This document shows positions 1-5,016 of a DNA stretch of 5,784 bases, piece by piece. Numbering within the stretch: the stretch's first letter is position 1; the number at the start of each line of letters is the position of its first letter. Source of the DNA: JAGWFU01 sp035534575 (GTDB lineage Archaea > Micrarchaeota > Micrarchaeia > Micrarchaeales > Micrarchaeaceae); the NCBI GenBank assembly GCA_035534575.1, contig DATLRT010000040.1, positions 1-5,784 on the forward strand, read 5' to 3'. The notes beneath the pieces were generated by a model. It saw nothing but the letters and a program-made list of their open reading frames with translations, made no database searches and was not told the DNA's origin. The position numbers and the translations under genes are program-made.

Positions 1-1
1 C

Positions 2-88
2 TTTGTTGTTAAAGGCATAGAGATAAACTTCAGGCCATCGGAACGGACCGAGAAGGCGATGAAGTTTTATAAGAGAAGGAGCCTGTAG
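2..88 (+). CDS. rnp1: Probable RNase P protein component 1 (Rpp29/Pop4 family), C-terminal end only
   Basis: The only open frame entering from the left edge encodes 28 residues ending at TAG 86-88; the other two frames stop within the first 18 bases. The tail reads VVKGIEINFRPSERTEKAMK and then a basic end (FYKRRSL). A short strand followed by an R-P-x-[ED]-R motif and a lysine-rich end is how archaeal Rpp29 proteins usually finish. Rpp29 is a protein subunit of RNase P, which cleaves the 5' leader from precursor tRNA with a catalytic RNA. Its gene commonly lies just before rps17 in archaea, which supports the call. The fold core is outside the window, so the identification rests on the short tail and position. 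The end of another small gene known from this locus, such as uL29 or a SUI1-type factor, is less likely. Confidence 0.65.
   Translation, partial: FVVKGIEINFRPSERTEKAMKFYKRRSL
65..73 (+). promoter_or_regulatory. TATA-like element inside the end of rnp1
   Basis: TTTTATAAG at 65-73, preceded by purine-rich GATGAAG, resembles an archaeal TATA box with a BRE-like flank. Initiation about 25 bases downstream would fall near 92-98, just before the uS17 ribosome-binding box. However, the same bases encode Phe-Tyr-Lys of rnp1, so the match may be chance. Read it as a possible internal promoter only. Confidence 0.2.
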
Positions 89-119
89 GGCTCGATTTGA
101 AGGAAGGAAAAAACCAAGT

Positions 120-124
120 GTGAT
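120..124 (+). promoter_or_regulatory. GTGAT Shine-Dalgarno box deciding the uS17 TTG start
   Basis: GTGAT followed by three bases (TGT) and then TTG at 128 repeats the box-to-start spacing seen before eS4, eL32 and uS5. GUGAU is complementary to AUCAC in the conserved archaeal 16S rRNA tail. It is the main evidence that uS17 starts at this TTG, because the frame has no ATG or GTG start between the upstream in-frame stop (98-100) and position 128. Confidence 0.6.
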
Positions 125-127
125 TGT

Positions 128-421
128 TTGGATTGCAACGATGTCAAATGCCCTGTGCACGGCCACCTGAAGACCCACGGGAACGAGATAGAGGGACTGG
201 TGGTGAGCGACAAGGCCAAGAAGACCGTTATCATAGAGCACGGATACACCACGTTCCTGACGAAGTACGAGAGGTCGCTCAGAAAGACCTCGAGGATAGC
301 CGCCTACAACCCGGACTGCATAAAGGCGAAGAAGGGGGACCAGGTGGTGATTGCGGGATCAAGGAGGCTGAGCAAGACGAAGTCTTTCGTCGTGACAAAA
401 GTGATAAAGAGGGCTGAATGA
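128..421 (+). CDS. rps17: Small ribosomal subunit protein uS17 (S17P)
   Basis: This 97-residue protein binds 16S rRNA and is a primary assembly protein of the small subunit. The N-terminus carries C3-N-D-V-K-C8-P-V-H11-G, the archaeal uS17 signature equivalent to CDDPNCPFHG, which may bind metal. The OB-fold follows: G-L-V-V-S-D-K-A-K-K-T-V at 23-34, then T-K-Y-E-R at 45-49 before the usual K-R-T/K-S-R-I segment, and a GDQVVIAGSRRLSKTKSF strand pair at 70-87. The start is TTG, chosen by the GTGAT box eight bases upstream of it and by the lack of any other start codon after the in-frame stop at 98-100. Archaeal relatives usually have about ten more residues before the cysteine motif, so this N-terminus is short. 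The gene sits 39 bases after rnp1 and its stop is one base from uL14. Confidence 0.95.
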   Translation: MDCNDVKCPVHGHLKTHGNEIEGLVVSDKAKKTVIIEHGYTTFLTKYERSLRKTSRIAAYNPDCIKAKKGDQVVIAGSRRLSKTKSFVVTKVIKRAE

Positions 422-422
422 T

Positions 423-824
423 ATGAAGGGACTATCAACAAGGGTAACGAAGACGCTCATTCCGGGATCAAGGCTCACATGCGCTGACAACAGCGGGGCC
501 AAGATACTGATGATAATAAACAGGGTAGGAAAGGGAGGCAACAGGAAGGGAAGGAACTCCAAGTCCGGCATAGGCGACATAGTAACGGCGAGCGTGAAGG
601 TCGGAACCCCCCAGTACGTTAAGAAGAAGGTCAGGGTCGTCATAATCAGGCAGAAGCAGCCGATGAGGAGGGCCAACGGGATGAGGATAAGGTTCGCCGA
701 CAACGCGGGCATACTGATAACGGAGACCAACCTGGCCGTGGGAACGGAGGTCAAGGGGGCGATGGCAAGGGAGATAGTCGAGAGATACGTCAAGCTCGCC
801 GGCATAGCTTCAAGAGTGGTTTGA
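423..824 (+). CDS. rpl14: Large ribosomal subunit protein uL14 (L14P)
   Basis: uL14 lies at the subunit interface of the 50S particle, contacts 23S rRNA, and helps form bridges to 16S rRNA. The 133 residues match the archaeal length. Diagnostic segments are M-K-G-L at the start, C20-A-D-N-S-G-A-K, the basic G-K-G-G-N-R-K-G loop at 36-43, G-I-G-D at 49-52, V-I-I-R-Q-K at 73-78, F-A-D-N-A at 91-95, and the closing I-A-S-R-V-V. The ATG is one base after the uS17 stop, so the two are probably translationally coupled. Its upstream context is unlike that of its neighbours: TGAT abuts the ATG with no spacer, and the likelier ribosome-binding element is GAGGG at 409-413. The TGA stop overlaps the next start by one base. 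Confidence 0.97.
   Translation: MKGLSTRVTKTLIPGSRLTCADNSGAKILMIINRVGKGGNRKGRNSKSGIGDIVTASVKVGTPQYVKKKVRVVIIRQKQPMRRANGMRIRFADNAGILITETNLAVGTEVKGAMAREIVERYVKLAGIASRVV
816..820 (+). promoter_or_regulatory. GTGGT Shine-Dalgarno-like box favouring ATG 824 for uL24
   Basis: GTGGT is one base from GTGAT and still pairs with AUCAC through a G-U wobble. It lies exactly three bases before ATG 824, the register used by most starts here. This favours ATG 824 over the in-frame TTG at 821. The box lies within the last codons of uL14. Confidence 0.45.
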
Positions 825-1276
825 TGATTCAGAGCGCAAAGCCAAGAAAGCAGAGGAAGTTCAGGTTCACCGCACCGATGCACCAGAGGCAGCACTTCGC
901 GCACTCGCACATAGACGAGGCGCTAAAGGGCAAGCTCGGGATAAAGAAGAACTCGGTGGAGGTGCGCAAGGGCGACACCGTGAAGATAATGGTCGGCAGC
1001 GCAAAGGGCACGAGCGGCAAGGTGACAAGCGTAAGTTTGAGGACGGGAAGGATACACATCGACTCGATGACCAAGAAGAACGCGAGGGGCAAGGAGTTCG
1101 GCAAGTCGGTCAACGCGAGCAACGTTTACATCACGGACATGGACCTCAGCGACAAGATAAGGGCTGCGAAGCTCAAGGTGCAGGTGGTCCCCAAGAAGAA
1201 GGAGGAGCCCGCAAAGAAGGAGATGGCCGCTGAGGCAAAGGAGGAGCAGAAGGCCGAGATAAAGGCAACATTGTGA
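824..1276 (+). CDS. rpl24: Large ribosomal subunit protein uL24 (L24P) with a charged C-terminal tail
   Basis: uL24 is an early assembly protein of the large subunit and lies near the peptide exit tunnel. The archaeal/eukaryotic-type N-terminus S-A-K-P-R-K-Q-R-K-F-R-F-T-A-P-M-H is clear. A KOW domain at about 47-82 includes V-R-K-G-D-T-V-K-I-M and a G-T-S-G-K-V turn. N-A-S-N-V-Y-I-T at 97-104 then D-L matches the family 'HPSNVMITDLDL' end. Residues 118-150 form a lysine-, glutamate- and alanine-rich tail beyond the usual globular end, probably disordered or helical. The protein has 150 residues from ATG 824, which shares its A with the TGA of uL14 (TGATG overlap). An in-frame TTG at 821 would add one residue and is less likely. 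Its TGA stop forms part of the box for eS4. Confidence 0.95.
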   Translation: MIQSAKPRKQRKFRFTAPMHQRQHFAHSHIDEALKGKLGIKKNSVEVRKGDTVKIMVGSAKGTSGKVTSVSLRTGRIHIDSMTKKNARGKEFGKSVNASNVYITDMDLSDKIRAAKLKVQVVPKKKEEPAKKEMAAEAKEEQKAEIKATL

Positions 1277-1277
1277 T
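1273..1277 (+). promoter_or_regulatory. GTGAT Shine-Dalgarno box of eS4, containing the uL24 stop
   Basis: GTGAT, then CAT, then ATG 1281. The TGA at 1274-1276 is the uL24 stop codon, so the bases that end one gene also recruit the ribosome for the next. The sequence TGATCATATG recurs at the uS14 start (2498-2507). Confidence 0.6.
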
Positions 1278-1280
1278 CAT

Positions 1281-1961
1281 ATGGCAAACAAGGGAAAGAG
1301 CAGGCACATAAAGGGCTTGAACGCGCCGAAGTACATGGCAATCCACAGGAAGGAGCAGAGATATGTGGTGAAGCAGGACGCCGGAAGGCACACCCTGGCG
1401 ACCAGCGTAGCCCTTCTGCTCGTGGCGAAGAAGCTCAATATAGTCGACAACAGCGCGGATGCGAGGAAGATAATCAAGACGGGCAACGTGAGTGTCAACG
1501 GGAAGCAGGTAAACGAGCCGAAGTACCCGGTCGGACTGAATGATATTATAGAGGTAAAGGGGCACAGCCACTACAAGATAGGGATAGACAGGCTGGCCAA
1601 GATATCCATAGGTGAGGCGACGAAGGCTGAGGCCGGAGCCAGGATATGCAGGATCATCGGGAAGTACAAGGCAGAGGGCGGAGAGCTCATGCTGAGGCTA
1701 CACGACGGAAGCATAGTCAAGGGCGGCAAGGAGGCGAGGGTCAACGACTCAGTGGTGCTAGACCACAAGGGCAAGATCTCCAAGATAGTGAAGCTCGACA
1801 TCGGATCGCAGTGCTCCGTAATAAACGGGGTGCACGTTGGCTCGTCAGGAGCTGTGAAGGAGCTCAAGGAGGGCAACATGCACAAGGGCAAGTCCGCCAT
1901 AATAGAGAGCAAGGAGGGCAAGTTCGAGACCCTGGTCAAGAACATAATGGTAACAGGTTGA
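1281..1961 (+). CDS. rps4e: Small ribosomal subunit protein eS4 (S4e)
   Basis: eS4 is found only in archaea and eukaryotes and binds small-subunit rRNA. The start MANKGKSRHIKGLNAPKY followed by I-H-R-K-E matches the family 'KKGPRKHLKRLNAPKYWPIHRK'. An S4 RNA-binding domain occupies about 40-95, with D-A-R-K-I-I-K-T-G-N-V-S-V-N-G-K at 60-75 and K-Y-P-V-G-L-N-D-I-I-E-V at 81-92. The central domain includes L-R-L-H-D-G at 138-143 and a N-D-S-V segment near 155. A KOW-like C-terminal part runs from about 176, where the usual 'A-I-I-x-G-G-x-H-x-G-x-x-G' appears as S-V-I-N-G-V-H-V-G-S-S-G. At 226 residues it is slightly shorter than most archaeal eS4 proteins (about 235-245). The start lies four bases after uL24 and fits the GTGAT box. 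Confidence 0.96.
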   Translation: MANKGKSRHIKGLNAPKYMAIHRKEQRYVVKQDAGRHTLATSVALLLVAKKLNIVDNSADARKIIKTGNVSVNGKQVNEPKYPVGLNDIIEVKGHSHYKIGIDRLAKISIGEATKAEAGARICRIIGKYKAEGGELMLRLHDGSIVKGGKEARVNDSVVLDHKGKISKIVKLDIGSQCSVINGVHVGSSGAVKELKEGNMHKGKSAIIESKEGKFETLVKNIMVTG

Positions 1962-1972
1962 GAATGATACTT

Positions 1973-2494
1973 ATGGACAAGGCAGAAAACCCAATGAGGC
2001 AGATGAGGATAAACAAGCTCGTGATAAACATAGGAACGGGCAGCGATGTCTCACAGCAGGCCAACGCGAGGAGGCTGCTCGAGATAATAACGGGTGCCAA
2101 GCCTGCGGACGAGGTTTCAAGAAGCAGGAACCCTGCATTCAAGATAACGAAGGGCCAGAAGATAGGTGCGTTCGTCACCATAAGGGGCGAGAAGGCGAGG
2201 CCGCTCATCGCGAAGCTGTTCGACGCTGTCGACAACAAGATCACCGACAGGGCGATAACAGACAACGGAGTGAGCTTCGGAATAAAGGAGTACATAGACA
2301 TCAGCGGGATAAAGTACGACCCGAAGGTTGGAATGCTTGGAATGAATGTAAACGTCTCGTTCAGAAGGAACGGACTGAGGGTCGCACTGAGGAAGAGGAT
2401 GCGCGCCCACGTGCCTGCGGGACACAGGGCGGTGTCAAGGGACGAGGTGAAGCAGTTCCTGAACAGAGAGTTCAAGGTTGAGGCAGTAGTCTAA
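1973..2494 (+). CDS. rpl5: Large ribosomal subunit protein uL5 (L5P)
   Basis: uL5 binds 5S rRNA together with uL18 and places it on the central protuberance of the large subunit. Counting from ATG 1973 (174 residues), N-P-M-R at 6-9 leads into I-N-K-L-V-I-N-I-G-T-G at 13-23, the family opening. F-K-I-T-K-G-Q-K-I-G-A-F-V-T-I-R-G follows at about 56-72, then the highly diagnostic S-F-G-I-K-E-Y-I-D-I-S-G-I-K-Y-D and G-M-N-V-N-V. A basic segment and a short helix-rich end (D-E-V-K-Q-F-L) close the protein. An in-frame ATG at 1964, two bases after the eS4 stop, would add Met-Ile-Leu. I prefer 1973 because ATGAT lies four bases before it, close to the spacing used for uS8, while the first ATG has no TGAT box. 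The exact start is uncertain; the identity is not. Confidence 0.95.
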   Translation: MDKAENPMRQMRINKLVINIGTGSDVSQQANARRLLEIITGAKPADEVSRSRNPAFKITKGQKIGAFVTIRGEKARPLIAKLFDAVDNKITDRAITDNGVSFGIKEYIDISGIKYDPKVGMLGMNVNVSFRRNGLRVALRKRMRAHVPAGHRAVSRDEVKQFLNREFKVEAVV

Positions 2495-2496
2495 AG

Positions 2497-2501
2497 TTGA
2501 T
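2497..2501 (+). promoter_or_regulatory. TTGAT Shine-Dalgarno-like box of uS14
   Basis: TTGAT, then CAT, then ATG 2505. Because uL5 ends in TAA, this box lies wholly in the 10-base spacer rather than using the stop codon. Extended, TGATC pairs with GAUCA of the 16S rRNA tail. Confidence 0.5.
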
Positions 2502-2504
2502 CAT

Positions 2505-2669
2505 ATGAGCGCTAACATTAAGACGGATGACAAGTACAAGGGCAGGGCGAAGAGGAAGTGCAGGACCTGCGGAGGCAGCAGGGGCCTGATAAGGTCGCAC
2601 TCGCTCTACATGTGCAGGCGATGCTTCAGGGAGAACGCCAAGGCCATAGGCTTCAAGAAATACGGTTGA
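2505..2669 (+). CDS. rps14: Small ribosomal subunit protein uS14 (S14P), zinc-binding short form
   Basis: This 54-residue protein sits in the head of the small subunit. It starts MSANIKTDDKYKGRAKRKCR and carries two CxxC pairs, C19-R-T-C22 and C37-R-R-C40, which together form the structural zinc ribbon of the short archaeal uS14 type. Between them are G-G-S-R-G-L-I-R and S-L-Y-M, and the end R-C-F-R-E-N-A-K-A-I-G-F-K-K-Y-G is the conserved family finish. The length agrees with archaeal relatives (about 50-60 residues), so the protein is complete. The ATG lies 10 bases after uL5 behind a TTGAT box. Its final codons GGT-TGA supply part of the ribosome-binding box for uS8. Because of its small size, the gene is easily missed by length-filtered gene calling. 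Confidence 0.96.
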   Translation: MSANIKTDDKYKGRAKRKCRTCGGSRGLIRSHSLYMCRRCFRENAKAIGFKKYG

Positions 2670-2674
2670 TTACG

Positions 2675-3055
2675 ATGGATAGATTCGCTGACGCTATAAA
2701 CAAGATAAAGACCAACGAGAGGATAGGCAGGATGGAGTGCGACCTCTACTCGACAAAGCTGCTCAAGTCCGTAATGGATGTGCTGCAGAGGGAGTCATAC
2801 GTCAGCGGCTTCGAGGAGCGCGTCGAGGGAAGGGTCAAGCTGCTGAAGGTCAAGCTTTCAAACAAGATAAACAGCATCGGAGTGATAAAGCCGAGGTACT
2901 CGATACAGAGCAACGACATACTGAAGTACGAAGCTAGGTACATACCGAGCAGGGACTTTGGGATACTGATACTTTCGACATCGAAGGGAATAATGACGAA
3001 CAAGGAGGCCAAGGCGCAGAACGTCGGGGGCCGACTGCTGGCTTACGTTTACTGA
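2675..3055 (+). CDS. rps8: Small ribosomal subunit protein uS8 (S8P)
   Basis: uS8 binds the central domain of 16S rRNA and is a primary assembly protein; in some organisms it also represses its own operon by binding mRNA. The 126 residues are close to the archaeal norm of about 130. Typical segments are M-D-R-F-A-D-A-I-N-K-I-K at the start, K-L-L-K-S-V-M-D-V-L-Q-R-E at 28-40 then Y-V-S-G-F, I-N-S-I-G-V-I-K-P-R-Y at 65-75, and the C-terminal rRNA-binding region with P-S-R-D-F-G-I-L-I at 91-99, S-T-S-K-G-I-M-T at 101-108 and the invariant G-G-R-L-L-A-Y-V-Y end. The ATG lies five bases after the uS14 stop with TTGAT four bases before it. I saw no obvious uS8-binding mRNA hairpin nearby, though this needs folding. 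Confidence 0.97.
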   Translation: MDRFADAINKIKTNERIGRMECDLYSTKLLKSVMDVLQRESYVSGFEERVEGRVKLLKVKLSNKINSIGVIKPRYSIQSNDILKYEARYIPSRDFGILILSTSKGIMTNKEAKAQNVGGRLLAYVY

Positions 3056-3068
3056 TACGGTTGATTAG

Positions 3069-3590
3069 ATGATAGAGATAGAAGTGCCGAAGGATGTCAA
3101 CGTCGACATAAGCGGGAACGCCATAACGATAAAGGGCCCGCTCGGCACGAACACGAGGATGCTAAACGACACGCTCCTCACCATAAGCAAGAAGGATGGC
3201 AAGCTGGTGATTGAGCAGGTGGCGAAGGGCAAGCTGTTCAAGAAGGCCGCGATGGCGGAGGTCTCGTTCGCGAAGGTGCTCAAGAATGACATAGTGGGAG
3301 TGGCAAAGCACTACGAGATAAACATGAGGATAGTGTTCGCGCACTTCCCGATAAACATCGAGATCAAGGGTGCCAAGCTCAACATAAACAACATGATAGG
3401 CGAGAGGGTCCCGAGAATATCGAAGATAGTCGGCACAACCAAGATAGAGGTGAAGGGCCAGGCGGTAAGGCTGTACGGAACGAGCCTTGACGATGTCTCC
3501 CAGACGGCAGCGAACATAAGGCTCGCGTGCAAGATAAGGAACAAGGACAGCAGGGTGTTCCAGGACGGGCTTTACTACGAGATAGAATAA
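3069..3590 (+). CDS. rpl6: Large ribosomal subunit protein uL6 (L6P)
   Basis: uL6 lies at the base of the L7/L12 stalk near the factor-binding site of the large subunit. The protein has 173 residues in two related alpha/beta repeats. The first opens with V-P-K-D-V-N-V and I-T-I-K-G-P-L-G at 19-26. The second spans about 84-173 and includes F-A-H-F-P-I-N at 90-96, I-G-E-R-V-P-R at 110-116, T-T-K-I-E-V-K-G at 123-130 and Q-T-A-A-N-I at 145-150. The end, D-S-R-V-F-Q-D-G-L-Y-Y, corresponds to the archaeal 'DPRVFQDGIY'. The ATG follows the uS8 stop by 13 bases; the spacer ends GGTTGAT-TAG-ATG, giving a box in the common register. Length and motifs show a complete, ordinary protein. Confidence 0.96.
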   Translation: MIEIEVPKDVNVDISGNAITIKGPLGTNTRMLNDTLLTISKKDGKLVIEQVAKGKLFKKAAMAEVSFAKVLKNDIVGVAKHYEINMRIVFAHFPINIEIKGAKLNINNMIGERVPRISKIVGTTKIEVKGQAVRLYGTSLDDVSQTAANIRLACKIRNKDSRVFQDGLYYEIE

Positions 3591-3598
3591 GAGTGAAA

Positions 3599-3603
3599 GT
3601 GAT
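3599..3603 (+). promoter_or_regulatory. GTGAT Shine-Dalgarno box of eL32
   Basis: GTGAT, then ACC, then ATG 3607, in the 16-base spacer after the TAA of uL6. This is the longest spacer between the ribosomal protein genes, and the box keeps the same three-base distance to the start. Confidence 0.55.
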
Positions 3604-3606
3604 ACC

Positions 3607-3981
3607 ATGACAATTAAGATAAAGAAGAAGACCCACACCAAGTTCAACGTGCCCAACTTCGGCACGAAGAGCAGGAGCAGGGTCCCGGAGAGATGGCGCA
3701 AGCAGAGGGGAATCGACAGCAAGAAGAGGATAAAGAGGAACTTCATGGGCGCCGAGCCGACGATAGGATACGGCAACCCGGAGTCCGTCAAGGGCATAAG
3801 GGTGAACGGCAACAGGATCGTGATTGTACACAATGCAAAGGACCTGAGCGGCATGATAGCGGCCAAGTCCCTCACGGGCTTTGACGTGACAATAGCGGCA
3901 GGGGTGTCCATAAGGAAGAGGGCGGAGATAGTTAAGCTCGCGGACACCAATAGGGTAAAGGTAACGAATCCGGGAAGATGA
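3607..3981 (+). CDS. rpl32e: Large ribosomal subunit protein eL32 (L32e)
   Basis: eL32 is restricted to archaea and eukaryotes and binds 23S-type rRNA in the large subunit. The 124-residue protein starts with a lysine-rich stretch. It then has the family core: R-W-R-K-Q-R-G-I-D-S-K-K-R at 29-41, I-G-Y-G-N-P at 53-58 followed by V-K-G-I at 61-64, matching the archaeal 'VGYGTPKAVRG', and I-V-H-N-A-K-D-L at 73-80, matching 'LVYNVKDLE'. The end R-K-R-A-E-I-V-K-L-A-D at 103-113 then V-K-V-T-N-P agrees with 'KKRLEIIKKAEELGIKVLNP'. The N-terminal 25 residues are not clearly alignable by eye but are compositionally typical. The TGA stop forms part of the box for eL19 four bases before its start. Confidence 0.95.
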   Translation: MTIKIKKKTHTKFNVPNFGTKSRSRVPERWRKQRGIDSKKRIKRNFMGAEPTIGYGNPESVKGIRVNGNRIVIVHNAKDLSGMIAAKSLTGFDVTIAAGVSIRKRAEIVKLADTNRVKVTNPGR

Positions 3982-3985
3982 TTTT

Positions 3986-4459
3986 ATGAGCATAAAGCTT
4001 ACAAGGAGAATCGCTGCGCAGGTCCTCAAGAGGGGACAGGGCAGCGTGAGGCTTAAGGCCGACGCGCTCGCCGAGGCCAAGAAGGCGATAACGAGGGAGG
4101 ACGTCCGCGTGCTCGTCAAGGGCGGAGGCGTCTACGCCGTGCCTAAGAAGCACAACCTCAGCCTTTACTCAAAGGAGCTTAACGAGAAGAGGACTCAGGG
4201 CAGGAAGAGGGGACCGGGAAAGAGGAAGGGCTCAAGGAAGGCAAGGGGAGGAGTCGACTACAAGAAGAAGATAAGGGCCCAGAGGAGGGTACTCGCGCAG
4301 CTGAAGCAGGAGAACGCGTTCGACAACGAGACGTTCAAGTCCCTCTACAGATTGGTGAAGGGAGGCGACTTCCAGAGCAAGATATCCCTGCTGAGCCACA
4401 TAAAGAGCAGGGGCATAAACATAACTGACGAGCAGCTTGAGAAGCTCAGGCACATATAA
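3986..4459 (+). CDS. rpl19e: Large ribosomal subunit protein eL19 (L19e)
   Basis: eL19 is an archaeal/eukaryotic protein of the large subunit that reaches the interface and forms a bridge to the small subunit through its long C-terminal helix. The 157 residues include R-R-I-A-A-Q-V-L-K at 7-15, I-T-R-E-D-V-R at 35-41 and V-P-K-K at 52-55. A strongly basic G-R-K-R-G-P-G-K-R-K-G linker at 72-82 matches the family 'GRRRGPGSRKG'. After it come I-R-A-Q-R-R at 96-101, S-L-Y-R-L-V-K-G-G-D-F at 119-129 and a helical end. The N-terminus is the normal archaeal length. The start follows ATGAT-TTT, with the eL32 stop TGA inside the ATGAT. The protein is complete and ends in TAA 14 bases before uL18. Confidence 0.96.
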   Translation: MSIKLTRRIAAQVLKRGQGSVRLKADALAEAKKAITREDVRVLVKGGGVYAVPKKHNLSLYSKELNEKRTQGRKRGPGKRKGSRKARGGVDYKKKIRAQRRVLAQLKQENAFDNETFKSLYRLVKGGDFQSKISLLSHIKSRGINITDEQLEKLRHI

Positions 4460-4472
4460 ACGGTGACGATAA

Positions 4473-5012
4473 ATGCACAGAATGATAAGAACAAGAAGGG
4501 CCTCTGCGGTCACAAACTACGCCAAGAGGATAGCCGGCATAAAGAGCGGACTGGCCAGGGTGGTAGTGAGGAAGAGCAACAGGGGAGTGACAATGCAGAT
4601 CACCACCTTCGCCAGCGAGGGCGACAAGGTGCTCGCCTCGGTCAAGTCGACAGAGCTCAAGCAGTTCGGATGGGAGCCGAGGAGCAACATGCCTACCGCT
4701 TACCTGACCGGAATGCTGCTGGCAAAGAAGGCTAATTTCGGCGACAAGGAGTGCATACTCGACATAGGCGTGGCAAGGCCGGTCAAGGGCTCGGTCGTCT
4801 TCGCAGCTGCGAAGGGATCGAAGGACAATGGCATGGCGATTGCAGCAAACCTCGAGATAGACGAGAAGAGGATCTCGGGGAACCACATAGCCGAATACGC
4901 GAAAGAGGGAGCGGGCAAGACCCAGTTCACCGGATACGCTAAGGCAAATTTTGACGTTAAGAAGCTGGAAGAGAAGTTCGAAGCTGTGAAGAAGCAGCTT
5001 ATGGTCAAGTGA
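4473..5012 (+). CDS. rpl18: Large ribosomal subunit protein uL18 (L18P)
   Basis: uL18 binds 5S rRNA with uL5 in the central protuberance. The 179-residue protein contains R-R at 8-9 and T-N-Y-A-K-R at 14-19, equivalent to 'GKTDYRKRL', then A-R-V-V-V-R-K-S-N at 28-36. F-G-W-E at 65-68, N-M-P-T-A-Y-L-T-G at 72-80 and A-K-K-A at 84-87 match 'NTPAAYLTGLLAGKKA'. L-D-I-G at 96-99, V-F-A-A-A-K-G at 109-115 and I-S-G-N-H-I-A-E-Y-A at 134-143 complete the pattern. Its opening is several residues shorter than the usual 'GPRYKVPFRRRREG' start. ATG 4473 follows GGTGAC with five bases between, a longer spacing than its neighbours. An in-frame ATG at 4482 lacks a box. The stop TGA sits in the uS5 box. Confidence 0.96.
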   Translation: MHRMIRTRRASAVTNYAKRIAGIKSGLARVVVRKSNRGVTMQITTFASEGDKVLASVKSTELKQFGWEPRSNMPTAYLTGMLLAKKANFGDKECILDIGVARPVKGSVVFAAAKGSKDNGMAIAANLEIDEKRISGNHIAEYAKEGAGKTQFTGYAKANFDVKKLEEKFEAVKKQLMVK

Positions 5013-5013
5013 T
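5009..5013 (+). promoter_or_regulatory. GTGAT Shine-Dalgarno box deciding the uS5 TTG start, containing the uL18 stop
   Basis: GTGAT, then TGA, then TTG 5017. The uL18 stop (TGA 5010-5012) lies inside the box, and an in-frame TGA at 5014-5016 directly precedes the TTG. No in-frame upstream start is therefore possible, and the box is in the standard register. Confidence 0.6.
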
Positions 5014-5016
5014 TGA

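Noticed and set aside
101..112. Purine tract AGGAAGGAAAAA as the uS17 ribosome-binding site
   Set aside because: It ends about 15 bases before the TTG, too far for the usual pairing, while GTGAT at 120-124 is in the register shared by other genes.
359..910. Minus-strand open frame of 183 codons opposite uL14, with membrane-like hydrophobic runs
   Set aside because: The apparent hydrophobic stretches come from reading complementary purine-rich codons; uL14 on the plus strand is unmistakable.
1646..1972. Long N-terminal extension of uL5 overlapping eS4
   Set aside because: The uL5 frame stays open back to 1646, but the extra translation is glutamine/arginine/glycine-rich shadow sequence of eS4, and uL5 relatives start near 1964-1973.
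2558..2674. Extension of uS8 upstream into uS14
   Set aside because: The frame is open back to 2558, but that stretch encodes the zinc-ribbon protein uS14 in another frame; uS8 homologues begin at the M-D-R-F-A-D-A segment (2675).
3162..3950. Long open frame on the minus strand (262 codons) opposite uL6 and eL32
   Set aside because: It spans two certain plus-strand genes and their spacer, has leucine- and serine-rich composition expected from the complement of purine-rich lysine/arginine codons, and matches no family I know.
3379..4119. Minus-strand open frame of 246 codons opposite uL6, eL32 and eL19
   Set aside because: A shadow of the same purine bias; it crosses three well-supported genes and their junctions and shows no recognisable domain.
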